A stretch of 64,000 nucleotides of DNA. Source: Pseudomonas sp. BN411. GTDB taxonomy: Bacteria > Pseudomonadota > Gammaproteobacteria > Pseudomonadales > Pseudomonadaceae. The translations under genes and the position numbers were made by a program. Where the stretch lies: the NCBI RefSeq assembly GCF_029871235.1, contig NZ_SSOM01000085.1:107391-171390 (forward strand), read 5' to 3'. The notes under the pieces are model-generated. The model was not told the origin of the DNA and did no database searches. It worked only from the letters and a program-made list of their open reading frames with translations. Position 1 is the first letter of the stretch; the number at the start of each line of letters is the position of its first letter. This document shows positions 24,776 through 34,002 of this stretch, piece after piece.

Positions 24776-25699
24776 ATGGGCAAACTTGCTCTGGCTGCCA
24801 AGATCACCCACGTTCCGTCCATGTACCTGTCCGAGCTGCCGGGCCCGCGCCAGGGCTTCCGTCAGGCCGCTATCGACGGACACATTGAAATCGGCCGCCG
24901 CTGCCGCGAGCTGAACGTTGACACCATCGTCGTGTTCGACACCCACTGGCTGGTCAACGCCAACTACCACATCAATTGCGGCGCCCAATTCCAGGGCCTG
25001 TACACCAGCAACGAGCTGCCGCACTTCATCAGCAACATGGAATACGGGTTCCCCGGCAACCCCGAACTGGGTCGCCTGCTGGCCGAGGAATGCAACCGCT
25101 ACGGCGTGGAGACCATGGCCCACGACGCGACCACCCTGGCCCCGGAATACGGCACCCTGGTGCCCATGCGCTACATGAACGCAGACCAGCACTTCAAGGT
25201 GATCTCGGTCTCGGCGCTGTGCACCTCCCACTACCTGAACGACAGCGCCCGCCTTGGCTGGGCCATGCGCAAGGCCGTGGAAGAACACTACGACGGCACG
25301 GTGGCCTTCCTTGCCAGCGGGTCGCTGTCCCACCGTTTCGCCCAGAACGGCCAGGCACCCGAGTTCGCCACGAAAGTGTGGAGCCCCTTCCTGGAAACCC
25401 TCGATCACCGTGTGGTGCAGATGTGGGAAGACGGCAACTGGGAAGACTTCTGCGCCATGCTCCCGGAGTACGCGGTCAAGGGCCACGGCGAAGGCTTCAT
25501 GCACGACACCGCCATGCTGCTGGGCGCCCTGGGCTGGTCGAAGTACGACGGCAAGGCCGAAGTCGTCACCCCCTACTTCGGTTCCTCCGGCACTGGCCAG
25601 ATCAACGCCGTGTTCCCGGTCACCCCGCAGGACGGTTCCGCCATTCCCGCCGCCCAGGCGTCGAACCCGGCCGGCATCGCCTCCACCAGCCGTCTCTGA
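24776..25699 (+). CDS. hpaD: HpaD, homoprotocatechuate 2,3-dioxygenase (LigB-type extradiol)
   Basis: A 307-residue extradiol dioxygenase of the LigB/class III type. Metal-ligand candidates are His12 in KITHVPSM and His57 in VFDTHWLVNANYH; SALCTSHYLNDS and LASGSLSHRF contribute further active-site residues. It opens the ring of 3,4-dihydroxyphenylacetate between C2 and C3. CCAGGAG precedes the ATG. A C-terminal tail (PAAQASNPAGIASTSRL) extends past the core fold. It is fourth in the operon. Confidence 0.94.
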   Translation: MGKLALAAKITHVPSMYLSELPGPRQGFRQAAIDGHIEIGRRCRELNVDTIVVFDTHWLVNANYHINCGAQFQGLYTSNELPHFISNMEYGFPGNPELGRLLAEECNRYGVETMAHDATTLAPEYGTLVPMRYMNADQHFKVISVSALCTSHYLNDSARLGWAMRKAVEEHYDGTVAFLASGSLSHRFAQNGQAPEFATKVWSPFLETLDHRVVQMWEDGNWEDFCAMLPEYAVKGHGEGFMHDTAMLLGALGWSKYDGKAEVVTPYFGSSGTGQINAVFPVTPQDGSAIPAAQASNPAGIASTSRL

Positions 25700-25710
25700 G
25701 GGGCAGCGCC

Positions 25711-26103
25711 ATGCCGCACTTCATCGTCGAATACACCCACAACATCGAGGCCGAGGCTGACCTGCCGGGCCTCTTCGAGAAGGTCCACGCCTGCCTGGGC
25801 GCCTCGGGGGTCTTTCCCCTCGGGGGCATCCGCAGCCGCGCCATGCGCCTGGATACCTGGCGCATGGCGGACGGCAAGCACGACTACGCGTTCGTCCACA
25901 TGACCCTGAAGGTCGGTGCCGGCCGTGACTTGGAGACCCGTCGCCAGGTGGCCGACGAGCTGTTCGAGACGATCTCCCAGCACTTCGCCGGACTCCAGGC
26001 GCGCCGTTTGCTGGCCCTCTCCTTCGAGATGACCGAGCTGGATGCCGAGCTCAATTACAAGCTCAACAACGTGCATGCATTCCTGAGGGGCCAGGGCGGC
26101 TGA
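25711..26103 (+). CDS. hpaF: HpaF, 5-carboxymethyl-2-hydroxymuconate delta-isomerase
   Basis: A 130-residue tautomerase-fold enzyme. Mature proteins of this family start with a catalytic proline, present here (M-PHFIVEYTHNIE). It also has FPLGGIRSRAMRLDTWRMAD and HDYAFVHMTLKVGAGR. It shifts the double bond of 5-carboxymethyl-2-hydroxymuconate before decarboxylation by HpaG. It starts 11 bases after hpaD. Confidence 0.94.
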   Translation: MPHFIVEYTHNIEAEADLPGLFEKVHACLGASGVFPLGGIRSRAMRLDTWRMADGKHDYAFVHMTLKVGAGRDLETRRQVADELFETISQHFAGLQARRLLALSFEMTELDAELNYKLNNVHAFLRGQGG

Positions 26104-26150
26104 AGCCGCCCCACCTTCCGCCCGCTCTCATTCAGAAAAAGTACAAGACC

Positions 26151-27461
26151 ATGAGCACAATCGATTCCGTTTGCCCTGCCGGCGCCGAACACGCCACCCG
26201 CGACGCGACCCATCGCGCCGTCACCTGGCGGCTGATGCCGCTGCTGCTGGTGTGCTACCTGTTTGCCCACCTCGACCGTATCAATATCGGCTTCGCCAAG
26301 ATGCAGCTGAGCGCTGACCTGCAGTTCAGCGACACCGTCTACGGCCTCGGCGCCGGTCTGTTCTTCATTGCCTACGCCCTGTTTGGCGTGCCCAGCAACC
26401 TGGCCCTGGAACGGGTCGGCCCACGCCGCTGGATAGCGTTCCTGATGGTGGTGTGGGGCTTCCTGTCCAGCGGCATGTTCCTGATCCAGGACGCCACCGG
26501 CTTCTACGTGCTGCGCTTCCTTCTTGGCGTGGCCGAAGCCGGCTTCTTCCCCGGCATTCTGGTGTACCTCAACCGCTGGTACCCGGCGCGTCGGCGCGCC
26601 CAGATCACCGCCCTGTTCGCCATCGCCGTGCCCATGGCTGGGGTGATAGGCGGGCCGCTGTCTGGCGCCATACTCGAAGGTTTCCACGACCACCTTGGCC
26701 TGCGCGGTTGGCAGTGGATGTTCCTGCTGGAAGGTTCCCCCGTGGTCCTCCTTGGCCTGGTTGTGTGGTTCAACCTGCCGGAGCGCTTTGATGCGGTTGC
26801 ATGGTTGAGCGATGAGCAGAAGCGCTGCTTGCGGGAGGACATGGCGATCGAGGAGCAGCGCAAGCCCATCACCTCCTTCGCCGGGATCTTGCGCGATCGC
26901 TGGGTGTGGCTCCTGGTGGCGATCTACTTCGCGGTCATGCTGGCGGTGAATACCCTGGCCTTCTGGATGCCCACCCTGATCCACGGCACCGGCATCGCCC
27001 GGGACAGCCAGGTTGGACTGCTCAGCGCCATCCCTTATGTGGCTGGTGTTTGCTTCATGCTGGCCTGCGGCCGTTCCTCGGACCGTCACCGCGAACGTCG
27101 CTGGCACCTGTGCGTTCCGCTGTTGATGTGCGCCGCCGGCATTGCCATCAGCGGGCTGTTACCCGGCAGCACCGTCCCCGTCCTGGCCGGACTGATCATC
27201 GCCGGCATGGGCGCCAGCGCTGCCCTGCCGATGTTCTGGCAGTTACCACCCGCCTTCCTCTCTTTCCGCACCCAGGCTGCCGGGATCGGTCTGATCAGCT
27301 CCTTCGGCAGCGTTGCCGCTTTTCTCGCGCCCTACCTGATCGGCTGGATGCGCGACACCACTCAGAGCGCCAGCCTCGCGCTGTTCGTCCTGGCCGTATT
27401 CATCGCCCTCGGCGCCGCGCTGGTGCTTCGCACGCCCGCCGAACTCGTCAATCCTCGTTAG
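26151..27461 (+). CDS. hpaX: HpaX, 4-hydroxyphenylacetate MFS permease
   Basis: A 436-residue anion:cation symporter of the MFS. It shows [20 protein letters not shown] after helix 1, typical of the ACS family, [20 protein letters not shown], and paired halves with a central loop near residue 230. HpaX imports 4-HPA in enterobacteria and lies within the same gene order there. It is between hpaF and hpaH with short gaps. It gives the cell a second candidate 4-HPA importer beside the TRAP system. Confidence 0.92.
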   Translation: MSTIDSVCPAGAEHATRDATHRAVTWRLMPLLLVCYLFAHLDRINIGFAKMQLSADLQFSDTVYGLGAGLFFIAYALFGVPSNLALERVGPRRWIAFLMVVWGFLSSGMFLIQDATGFYVLRFLLGVAEAGFFPGILVYLNRWYPARRRAQITALFAIAVPMAGVIGGPLSGAILEGFHDHLGLRGWQWMFLLEGSPVVLLGLVVWFNLPERFDAVAWLSDEQKRCLREDMAIEEQRKPITSFAGILRDRWVWLLVAIYFAVMLAVNTLAFWMPTLIHGTGIARDSQVGLLSAIPYVAGVCFMLACGRSSDRHRERRWHLCVPLLMCAAGIAISGLLPGSTVPVLAGLIIAGMGASAALPMFWQLPPAFLSFRTQAAGIGLISSFGSVAAFLAPYLIGWMRDTTQSASLALFVLAVFIALGAALVLRTPAELVNPR

Positions 27462-27472
27462 AGAACCCCGTC

Positions 27473-28276
27473 ATGCTCGACCCTACTCTGATCCAACAGG
27501 CCGCCGCCCGTCTCGACGCCGCCGAGCGTTCCCGCGAACAGGTGCGTCAGTTCTCCCTCGATTACCCGTCCATCAGCATCGACGACGCCTATGCCATCCA
27601 GCGCGCCTGGGTGGCCCAGAAGATCCGTGACGGCCGCAAGCTGGTCGGCCACAAGATCGGCCTGACCTCCCGCGCCATGCAGGTGTCGTCCAATATCACC
27701 GAGCCGGATTACGGCGCGCTGCTGGACGACATGCTGTTCGAGGAAGGCAGCGACATCCCGTTCGAGCGCTTCATCGTCCCGCGCGTGGAAGTGGAACTGG
27801 CCTTCATCCTCGGCAAGCCCCTGCGCGGCCCGAACTGCACGGTTTTCGACGTGCTCGATGCCACCGAGTGGGTGATTCCCGCGCTGGAGATCATCGACGC
27901 CCGCATCCAGCAGGTGGACCCCGATACCAAAGTGACACGCAAGGTGTTCGACACCATCTCCGACAACGCCGCGAACGCCGGCGTGGTGATGGGCGGCCGC
28001 GCCGTGCGCCCCACCGAGATCGACCTGCGCCGCGTGCCGGCCATCCTCTACCGCAATGGCGTGATCGAGGAATCCGGTGTGTCTGCTGCCGTGCTCAACC
28101 ATCCGGCCAAGGGTGTGGCGTGGCTGGCCAACAAGCTGGCGCCCTACGACGTCACCCTGGAAGCCGGCCAGATCATCCTCGGCGGCTCCTTCACTCGTCC
28201 TGTGGCGGCAAACCCCGGCGACACCTTCCACGTCGACTACGACCAGTTGGGCTCCATCGCCTGCCGCTTCGTCTGA
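27473..28276 (+). CDS. hpaH: HpaH, 2-oxo-hept-4-ene-1,7-dioate hydratase
   Basis: A 267-residue hydratase of the MhpD/XylJ type. It contains [20 protein letters not shown], the substrate and metal region [20 protein letters not shown] and [17 protein letters not shown]. It adds water to the HpaG product, preparing it for the aldolase. The start ([20 protein letters not shown]) lies 11 bases after the hpaX stop. Confidence 0.94.
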   Translation: MLDPTLIQQAAARLDAAERSREQVRQFSLDYPSISIDDAYAIQRAWVAQKIRDGRKLVGHKIGLTSRAMQVSSNITEPDYGALLDDMLFEEGSDIPFERFIVPRVEVELAFILGKPLRGPNCTVFDVLDATEWVIPALEIIDARIQQVDPDTKVTRKVFDTISDNAANAGVVMGGRAVRPTEIDLRRVPAILYRNGVIEESGVSAAVLNHPAKGVAWLANKLAPYDVTLEAGQIILGGSFTRPVAANPGDTFHVDYDQLGSIACRFV

Positions 28277-28284
28277 CGCGCCCC

Positions 28285-28337
28285 TGTAGGAGCGAGCTTG
28301 CTCGCGAAGTGCTTCGCCAGCAGAGCTGGCTCCTACA
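28285..28337. repeat. REP element between hpaH and hpaI
   Basis: TGTAGGAGC...GCTCCTACA flanks two shorter hairpins (GCGAGCTTGCTCGC and CCAGCAGAGCTGG). It is a classic Pseudomonas REP of 53 bp inside the operon and may set the 3' end of a stable upstream mRNA segment. Confidence 0.85.
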
Positions 28338-28362
28338 TTCAATGCCTGCCAAGGAGTCCTCC

Positions 28363-29166
28363 ATGGACCTGCCGATCAACACGTTCAAACAGCGCCTGCA
28401 ATCCGGCCAACCCCAGATCGGCCTCTGGCTCGGCCTTGCCGATGCCTATTGCGCGGAGCTGGCAGCCAACGCCGGCTTCGACTGGCTGCTGCTCGACGGC
28501 GAGCACGCGCCCAACGACCTGCGCACCCTGCTGGCCCAATTGCAGGCCATTGCGCCCTACCCGTCCCAGCCGATCATCCGCCCGCCCATTGGTGACGCGG
28601 TGCTGATCAAGCAACTGCTGGACATCGGCGCCCAGACCCTGCTCGTGCCCATGGTGGAGTCGGCCGAACAGGCCGCCGAGCTGGTCCGTGCCATGCGCTA
28701 CCCGCCCTTCGGCATCCGCGGCGTCGGCAGCGCCCTGGCCCGTGCCTCGCGCTGGAACAGCATCCCCGGCTACCTCGACCAGGCTGACGAGCAGATGTGC
28801 CTGTTGGTGCAGATCGAGAACCTCGAAGGCCTGGCCAACCTGGACGTGATCGCTGCCGTTGAGGGCGTTGATGGCGTGTTCATCGGACCTGCCGATCTCT
28901 CCGCCGCCATGGGCCATCGCGGCAACCCCGGCCACCCGGAAGTCCAGGCCGCCATCGAAGATGCCATCGCCCGCATCCGCGCTGCCGGCAAGGCCGCCGG
29001 CATTCTCTCCGCCGACCAGACCCTGGCGCGCCGCTACATCGAACTGGGCGCCGCCTTCGTCGCCGTTGGTGTGGATACCACAGTGCTGATGCGTGGGTTG
29101 CAGAGCCTGGCAGGTGCGTTCAAGGGAACGGCCACTCCGGTGAGTGGGGGTGGCGGGGTGTATTGA
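28363..29166 (+). CDS. hpaI: HpaI, 4-hydroxy-2-oxoheptane-1,7-dioate (HKHD) aldolase
   Basis: A 267-residue class II pyruvate aldolase. Features are [17 protein letters not shown] (catalytic histidine), the arginine of [10 protein letters not shown], and metal ligands in [11 protein letters not shown] and [17 protein letters not shown]. It cleaves the last intermediate to pyruvate and succinic semialdehyde. AAGGAG sets the start. It ends the operon and is followed by a strong terminator. Confidence 0.95.
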   Translation: MDLPINTFKQRLQSGQPQIGLWLGLADAYCAELAANAGFDWLLLDGEHAPNDLRTLLAQLQAIAPYPSQPIIRPPIGDAVLIKQLLDIGAQTLLVPMVESAEQAAELVRAMRYPPFGIRGVGSALARASRWNSIPGYLDQADEQMCLLVQIENLEGLANLDVIAAVEGVDGVFIGPADLSAAMGHRGNPGHPEVQAAIEDAIARIRAAGKAAGILSADQTLARRYIELGAAFVAVGVDTTVLMRGLQSLAGAFKGTATPVSGGGGVY

Positions 29167-29185
29167 TTGCCCCTGGCAATGGAAG

Positions 29186-29212
29186 AAGCCGGCTCCTTGA
29201 GCCGGCTTTTTT
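29186..29212 (+). terminator. Rho-independent terminator of the hpa operon
   Basis: AAGCCGGCTC-CTT-GAGCCGGCTT followed by TTTT, 19 bases after the hpaI stop. Confidence 0.9.
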
Positions 29213-29250
29213 GTATCCTCCGCTCAAACACCTGCCGCCTGGCAAATCCC

Positions 29251-29376
29251 TGTAGGGGCGAATTCATTCGCCAAGCAGGACGCAGTCCTGCCATAGGTTG
29301 GTGCTGAGGAACGAAGCCCAACGTCCCAGACTCGCCCCTGAATCGTTGGGCTTCGCAAAGCTCAGCCACAACCTAC
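29251..29376. repeat. Composite intergenic repeat (TGTAGGGGCGAATTC plus ATAGGTTGG/CCAACCTAC type)
   Basis: TGTAGGGGCGAATTCATTCG is followed by AGCAGGACGCAGTCCTGCC and a palindromic pair GTTGGTGCTGAGGAACGAAG / CTTCGCAAAGCTCAGCCACA. Near-identical units occur at 40545-40617 and 51849-51920. Confidence 0.85.
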
Positions 29377-29408
29377 AAAAAAAAATGGCGCCCACTTGGG
29401 GCGCCATT
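29377..29408 (-). terminator. Rho-independent terminator of the 4-HPA hydroxylase genes
   Basis: Read on the minus strand: AATGGCGCCC, loop, GGGCGCCATT and then a run of T residues, 21 bases after the reductase stop. Confidence 0.88.
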
Positions 29409-29428
29409 CTCATCGCAACGCAAGCCAT

Positions 29429-30367
29429 TCAGCCCAACGCAATCACCGCCTTGAGCACCTGTTTGAAGGTTTCCACCTGCTCCTCGCCGAACTGAGCGAA
29501 CACCTTCTCCTGTTGTTCTCGAGCAATGCGCCAGAGCGCGTCAGCCTGCTCGACACCAGCGGGGGTCAGCACGTAGCGATCCTCCGCGTCGGCCACCATG
29601 CCCTTGCGTTTGAGGATGGCCACGGCCTCCTCGATTTCGCGCATGGGCATCGCCACCTCACGCTGCAGATCGCACAAGCCGAGGCCTGCATCGTTCTCCA
29701 GCACCATGAGCATGCGCGCTTCACTGGTGCGCAGGCCGGTGGACAGCTGTTTGGGCTGGTAATCGGCCTGGTAGCCACGTACCGCCTGGGTCATCAGGTA
29801 GTAGAGGTTGTGGGACAGGCGCCCCTGAAAGGCGCTCGAAGCCGGCTGGCCATCGGCCTTCTGCGTCATGCGGGTATGTGGCAGGACCATGGAGTAGGCG
29901 CCCTGGTGGTAGAGCAGCGGCGAACGGCCGAAGTCGTCGAAGCGCACCACCTTGCCGATGAGAATCCAGTGATCGCCACCTTCCACGCGCTGGTGCATTT
30001 CACATTCGAAGCGTGCCGCACAGTCGGGCAGCAGCGGTACGCCACCGATGCCGGACTCCGCCGCCACGCCTTCGAACTTGTCGTCACGGGGACGAGCGAA
30101 CTGATTGGACAGGTCGATCTGGTCGGCCGCGAGGATGTTCACCGCGAAGTGGCTGGCCCGCTCGAACACCGCCAGGCTGCTGGAGCGCTTGTCGATACTC
30201 CAGAGGATCAGCGGCGGCTCCAGCGACACCGAGTTGAAGCTGTTGGCGGTGACGCCCACACGGGTGCCATCGGGCGCGGTGGCGGTCATCACCGTCACCC
30301 CGGTGGCGAAATTGCCCAGGGCACGGCGGAAGGCACGGGAATCGAAGAGGGTTTCTTGAGAGGACAT
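29429..30367 (-). CDS. 4-Hydroxyphenylacetate 3-hydroxylase, reductase component C1 with MarR-like domain
   Basis: A 312-residue protein like C1 of Acinetobacter baumannii 4-HPA hydroxylase. Residues 1-160 are a flavin reductase domain (RALGNFATGVTVMTA, GVTANSFNSVSLEPPLILWS, CAARFECEMHQRVEGGDHWI). Residues 175-312 form a winged-helix MarR-like domain (LRTSEARMLMVLENDAGLGL, EEAVAILKRKGMVADAEDRY). In A. baumannii this C-terminal domain makes reduction of flavin by NADH responsive to 4-HPA. C1 supplies FMNH- to the oxygenase. It is 103 bases downstream of C2. Confidence 0.93.
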   Translation of the reverse strand: MSSQETLFDSRAFRRALGNFATGVTVMTATAPDGTRVGVTANSFNSVSLEPPLILWSIDKRSSSLAVFERASHFAVNILAADQIDLSNQFARPRDDKFEGVAAESGIGGVPLLPDCAARFECEMHQRVEGGDHWILIGKVVRFDDFGRSPLLYHQGAYSMVLPHTRMTQKADGQPASSAFQGRLSHNLYYLMTQAVRGYQADYQPKQLSTGLRTSEARMLMVLENDAGLGLCDLQREVAMPMREIEEAVAILKRKGMVADAEDRYVLTPAGVEQADALWRIAREQQEKVFAQFGEEQVETFKQVLKAVIALG

Positions 30368-30470
30368 GGCGCAGCTCCTGGCGGCCGCCTCCGAAGGACG
30401 GCCGCGCGATTGTTCTGATTGGGCGGCACAGGGCCGCCCGGCACGCAGGTGAGCGATGAAGAGCGAAGGA

Positions 30471-31640
30471 TCAAACCATCGAGGGATCAGGCTCCAGGCC
30501 CATCAGCTCGCGGCCGAGGATCTGCGCGCAGACGTCATAGTCGGTGTAGGCGTGGGCGCCGGTCATGTGGGAGTCGCGGAACAGACGCTGCATCTCGTTG
30601 TTCTCGAACCAGCTGGTGCCACCGGCCGCCTCGAACAAACGGTCCACGGACTGGATGCACATCTTCACGGCGTAGGCCTGATTGGTGCGCCAGAAGGCCA
30701 GGGTTTCGCGGCTGGGGTACTGGTGGCGCTCGCCATGCTCGGCGTGCTCCTGCCAGGTCTTCTCCAGGAAGGCGCGGGCTGCGGCAACCTGATGGGTGGA
30801 CTCGGCCAGGCGCATCAGCGCCGGGGTGGCGGTGCCGACACTGACGCCGGTGTAGGCGCGCACGCGGTTCTTCGTCTTCTCCTTGTAGGCCTCCAGCATG
30901 CGCTCGGCGATACCGAGGCTGATGGCGGCGAAGCCGCTGGCGAAGTACGGGCGGTAGGGCGAGTAGAAGATCTTGCTGTCCGGATACAGACCGAAGCCAT
31001 CGGACCGGCCTTCCATCATGTCCTTGGCGGCCTGGATGCGGTAATTCGGGACGAAGGCGTCCTTGATGATCAGCGTCTTGGTGCCGCTGCCCTTCATGCC
31101 CGCGGCGTACCAGTCATCACGAATCTCGTAGTCGCTGCGAGGCAGCACCGCGAAGCAGTAGACCAGTTCGCCGTCGGCATTCTTGCGCCGGCATCCGACG
31201 ATGGCCCATTCGGCATGGTCGCTACCACTGCTCCAGCCCATCTCGCCGCTGAACAGAACCCCACCCTCGACTTCCTCGACTTTGCCGAACGGTGCGATAG
31301 AACTGCTGGCGGTGGCATTGGAATCCTCGCCCCAGATCTCCTCCTGCAGGCGTGCAGAGAACATCGCCAGCTGATGACTGTGGGTGCACAACAGAGTGAA
31401 AGCCCAGGCGGTGCTGGCGCAGGCGCCGGCCAGGGCGACCACGCAATCGGCGAACTCGGGCAGGGAGATTTCCATGCCGCCGTATTTCTTGGGCTGTAGC
31501 GCGCGATGCAGGCCAATGCCCTTGAGCATGGCGATGTTCTCCTCCGGCACCTGGCGCAATTGCTCGGCTTTCGAGGCATTGGCAGCGATGGCCGGGAGGA
31601 TGGCCTTGAGGTCGTCGAGAAGGGAGTTTGGCTTTTTCAT
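30471..31640 (-). CDS. 4-Hydroxyphenylacetate 3-hydroxylase, oxygenase component C2
   Basis: A 389-residue group D flavin monooxygenase with an acyl-CoA-dehydrogenase fold, very close to C2 of A. baumannii. Conserved stretches are LLCTHSHQLAMFSARLQEEI, ATASSSIAPFGKVEEVEGG, DMMEGRSDGFGLYPDSKIFY and the C-terminal HMTGAHAYTDYDVCAQILGR. It hydroxylates 4-HPA to 3,4-dihydroxyphenylacetate, the HpaD substrate. The start MKKPNSLLDDLKAILPAI is where similarity begins. An in-frame start at 31742 would give the longer length of the Acinetobacter enzyme, but those residues look non-coding. It is unrelated in sequence to enterobacterial HpaB. Confidence 0.94.
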   Translation of the reverse strand: MKKPNSLLDDLKAILPAIAANASKAEQLRQVPEENIAMLKGIGLHRALQPKKYGGMEISLPEFADCVVALAGACASTAWAFTLLCTHSHQLAMFSARLQEEIWGEDSNATASSSIAPFGKVEEVEGGVLFSGEMGWSSGSDHAEWAIVGCRRKNADGELVYCFAVLPRSDYEIRDDWYAAGMKGSGTKTLIIKDAFVPNYRIQAAKDMMEGRSDGFGLYPDSKIFYSPYRPYFASGFAAISLGIAERMLEAYKEKTKNRVRAYTGVSVGTATPALMRLAESTHQVAAARAFLEKTWQEHAEHGERHQYPSRETLAFWRTNQAYAVKMCIQSVDRLFEAAGGTSWFENNEMQRLFRDSHMTGAHAYTDYDVCAQILGRELMGLEPDPSMV

Positions 31641-31886
31641 GTCGAGGCCCTGCTTATTGTTAGTACTTGGAAAAGGCCAGGCGGGTAGCTCGCCGCGCCG
31701 GATAAAGCCGCGGGAAACCAGAACCTGAAACGGATACCCCAAGTGGGTGCAGGGCGATTATGGGACGGGGCATCAACCCCAAGAATGGACGTTACGGAGT
31801 CTCGATTGCACTTTTCATGGAGGGCATGAAGCGCGCGCAGGATGGGTCGAACAGGGCGATTCCCATCCTGCAGAAAGCTGAACCGA

Positions 31887-32336
31887 TCAGGGCTTGATCT
31901 GTTTCAGTTCGTTGAGCAGTTCGATCAGTTGCTTGAGCTTGTCCTCGCCGAACTGCTCCTGGATCTTCTGGTAGTTGGCTTCCATGCCCTCGCTCATGGA
32001 GAGAAAGCACTGGTGGCCTTTTTCAGTCAGGTTCACCAGCACGCGGCGCTGGTCCTGCGGCGCCTTGCGGCGCACCACTACTCCATCGCGCTCAAGGCGT
32101 GCCAGCACGCCGGTCATGCTCGGCTTGAGGATGCAGGCGAGGTCCGCCAACTGGTAGCTCTCCAGCTCGCCGTGCTGGCGCAGCAGCCGAATCACCCGCC
32201 ATTGCTGCTCGGTCAGGTCGTGCTGGTTGAGCAACGGGCGGAAGAAGCTCATGGCCGCTTCGCGGGCCTGGAGCAGGGTCAGGGTCAGGGAAGGTCTTGG
32301 GCTGGGCATGATCGGGTGGGCCAGGAGTTCATTCAT
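31887..32336 (-). CDS. hpaR: HpaR, MarR-family repressor of the homoprotocatechuate operon
   Basis: A 149-residue MarR protein. The segment TLTLLQAREAAMSFFRPLLN followed by HDLTEQQWRVIRLLRQHGEL is the HpaR hallmark. The wing and recognition helix follow (DLACILKPSMTGVLARLERD, RRKAPQDQRRVLVNLTEKG). HpaR represses the meta operon until an aromatic ligand binds. The start is ambiguous between MNELLAHPIM (32336) and MPSPRPS (32309). A candidate operator overlaps the first ATG, suggesting autoregulation. It lies between tyrS and the hydroxylase genes on the same strand. Confidence 0.9.
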   Translation of the reverse strand: MNELLAHPIMPSPRPSLTLTLLQAREAAMSFFRPLLNQHDLTEQQWRVIRLLRQHGELESYQLADLACILKPSMTGVLARLERDGVVVRRKAPQDQRRVLVNLTEKGHQCFLSMSEGMEANYQKIQEQFGEDKLKQLIELLNELKQIKP

Positions 32337-32348
32337 GAAGAGTTTAAC
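32335..32348. promoter_or_regulatory. Candidate operator overlapping the hpaR start
   Basis: On the minus strand this reads GTTAA-ACTC-TTCAT and the last bases are the ATG region of hpaR. It differs from RTTAA-N4-TTAAY by one base per arm and shares CGTTAA-N4-TTCATGAA with the site at 33813. Confidence 0.45.
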
Positions 32349-32431
32349 GAAAAACCCGTGACCCGCCCAAGGTCCTGTGAGCGAACGTGTCGACCGGCCC
32401 ACACCGGATCGGCGACACGTTTGCAGGCCGG

Positions 32432-33670
32432 TCAATCCACGCAGCGCAGCTCGAAGTGCCGCTTCTTGCCCAGGCTCAGCCGACGTGACGAATCCGCCGG
32501 TTGCAGCGGCGCGTCCACATCGCTCACCGCGACGCCATCCAGACGCACCCCACCGCCGGCTGCCAGGCGCCGCGCTGCACCCCGCGACGGTTGCAGGCCT
32601 TCGCGCAGCAGCAGGTCAGCCAGGGAAAAACCACCGGCCAGTTCGGTGGCGCTGATCTCCAGCGACACCAGCCCGGCGCCTGCCGCACCCTCCTCGAACA
32701 CGCCGCGCGCAGCTTCTTGCGCCGTGCGCGCGGCCTCCTCGCCGTGGGCCAGGGCAGTGGCCGCGTTGGCCAGGATCACCTTGGCCTGGTTCAGTTCGGC
32801 GCCCTCCACCGTCGCCAGGCGGCGCACCTCGTCCATCGGCAACTCGGTGAACAGGGCGAGAAAGCGCCCCACGTCGCGGTCGTCGCAATTGCGCCAGAAC
32901 TGCCAGAAGTCGAAGGGCGTGAGGCGATCGGCGTTGAGCCAGACCGCCCCGTTGGCCGACTTGCCCATCTTGCGGCCGTCGCTGGTGGTGAGCAGCGGCA
33001 TGGTCAGGCCGAACAGGCGAGCCCCACCCTGCCGTCGCGACAGTTCCACGCCATTGATGATGTTGGCCCATTGGTCGGCGCCGCCCAGTTGCAGGGTGCA
33101 ACCGTGACGCTGCGCCAGTTCAGTGAAGTCATGGGCCTGCAACAAGGTGTAGCCGAACTCCTGGAAGGACAGCGAATGCTCGCGGTCCAGACGCTGGCGC
33201 ACGGCATCGAACGTCAACAGGCGATTGACCGAGAAGTGCCGCCCGACCTGGTTGAGGAACTGCAGGTAGCCGATACCGTCGAGCCACTCGGCGTTATCCA
33301 CCACCAGACCCCCACCCTCCCCCAGCGCCACGTAGCGCGAGAAGCAGCCGGTGATGCCGGCGATGTTTCGCTGGATCTGCTCTTCAGTGAGCATGGGCCG
33401 GCTTTCATCACGGAAGCTGGGGTCGCCGATGCGCGTGGTGGCGCCACCAATCAGCAGGATCGGTCGATGCCCGGCCTTTTGCAGCCAACGCATCAGCATC
33501 AGGCCTTGCAGGTGGCCGACGTGCAGACTGTCGGCGGTGGCGTCGAAGCCCAGATAAACGGTAACCGGCCCCTGCACCAGGTGTTCGCGCAGGCCGTCGA
33601 GGTCCGTGCACTGGTGCACGAAGCCACGTTCCTGGAGCAGGTCAATCAGGTCGGTTCGGGGGTCTTGCAT
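32432..33670 (-). CDS. tyrS: Tyrosyl-tRNA synthetase
   Basis: A 412-residue class I synthetase. HVGH at residues 50-53 is the HIGH motif, and KMGKS near 233-238 is the KMSKS motif. Between them are the tyrosine-binding [10 protein letters not shown] and GGADQWANI. The last 65 residues form an S4 RNA-binding domain ([20 protein letters not shown]). It charges tRNA-Tyr. GGAGACC precedes the ATG. It lies directly upstream of hpaR (95-base gap, same strand), an odd place for a housekeeping gene; whether the genome has a second tyrosyl synthetase cannot be seen here. Confidence 0.96.
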   Translation of the reverse strand: MQDPRTDLIDLLQERGFVHQCTDLDGLREHLVQGPVTVYLGFDATADSLHVGHLQGLMLMRWLQKAGHRPILLIGGATTRIGDPSFRDESRPMLTEEQIQRNIAGITGCFSRYVALGEGGGLVVDNAEWLDGIGYLQFLNQVGRHFSVNRLLTFDAVRQRLDREHSLSFQEFGYTLLQAHDFTELAQRHGCTLQLGGADQWANIINGVELSRRQGGARLFGLTMPLLTTSDGRKMGKSANGAVWLNADRLTPFDFWQFWRNCDDRDVGRFLALFTELPMDEVRRLATVEGAELNQAKVILANAATALAHGEEAARTAQEAARGVFEEGAAGAGLVSLEISATELAGGFSLADLLLREGLQPSRGAARRLAAGGGVRLDGVAVSDVDAPLQPADSSRRLSLGKKRHFELRCVD

Positions 33671-34002
33671 GGTGGTCTCCTTGAGGGTCGTTTCCCGAGG
33701 AGACCGGGGTTTTGAGTTGCACCGAGCCGCCTCAGGCGGTTTCGGGCATGCGCGCAGCAGCTACCGCCTCGTGATGAAGGGCAGATAGCGGTAATACGCG
33801 CGGAGGGAGTTCGTTAACTTATTCATGAAATGGGAATTTACCGAAATTCCGGAGGGAGTCAAGGACTCTGGGATACGCCACCAGGAAGCGCATCGGCCCC
33901 GACCGGCAGCTATCCGAATCGCCCCGAAACTCTTTGCTTCAGGCCTGAAACGACAACGCCCGACTCTTCAGGCCGGGCGTCGGAAACAACTTCAGGTATA
34001 TA
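33671..34002. other. Intergenic region upstream of tyrS, no gene seen
   Basis: I support no gene here. The stretch contains CCGCCTCAGGCGG (33729-33741), a candidate operator (33813-33826), AATTTACCGAAATTCCGG, and an inverted repeat ACGCCCG...CGGGCGT near 33955-33980 that may terminate the DUF2790 gene. Confidence 0.5.
33813..33826. promoter_or_regulatory. Candidate HpaR-type operator upstream of tyrS
   Basis: GTTAA-CTTA-TTCAT followed by GAA. The extended form CGTTAA-N4-TTCATGAA is shared with the site at the hpaR start. It lies about 140 bases upstream of tyrS. Confidence 0.4.

Noticed and set aside
31640-31742. Longer C2 oxygenase start matching the length of the Acinetobacter enzyme
   Set aside because: The 34 extra residues show no resemblance to the Acinetobacter N-terminus and have no ribosome site; similarity begins near MKKPNSLLDDL.
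31840-31868. GGATGGG...CCCATCC inverted repeat downstream of hpaR as a terminator
   Set aside because: A 7-bp stem with a 15-base loop, no T-tract, and it lies partly in front of the hpaR stop region only by position; support is too weak to list.
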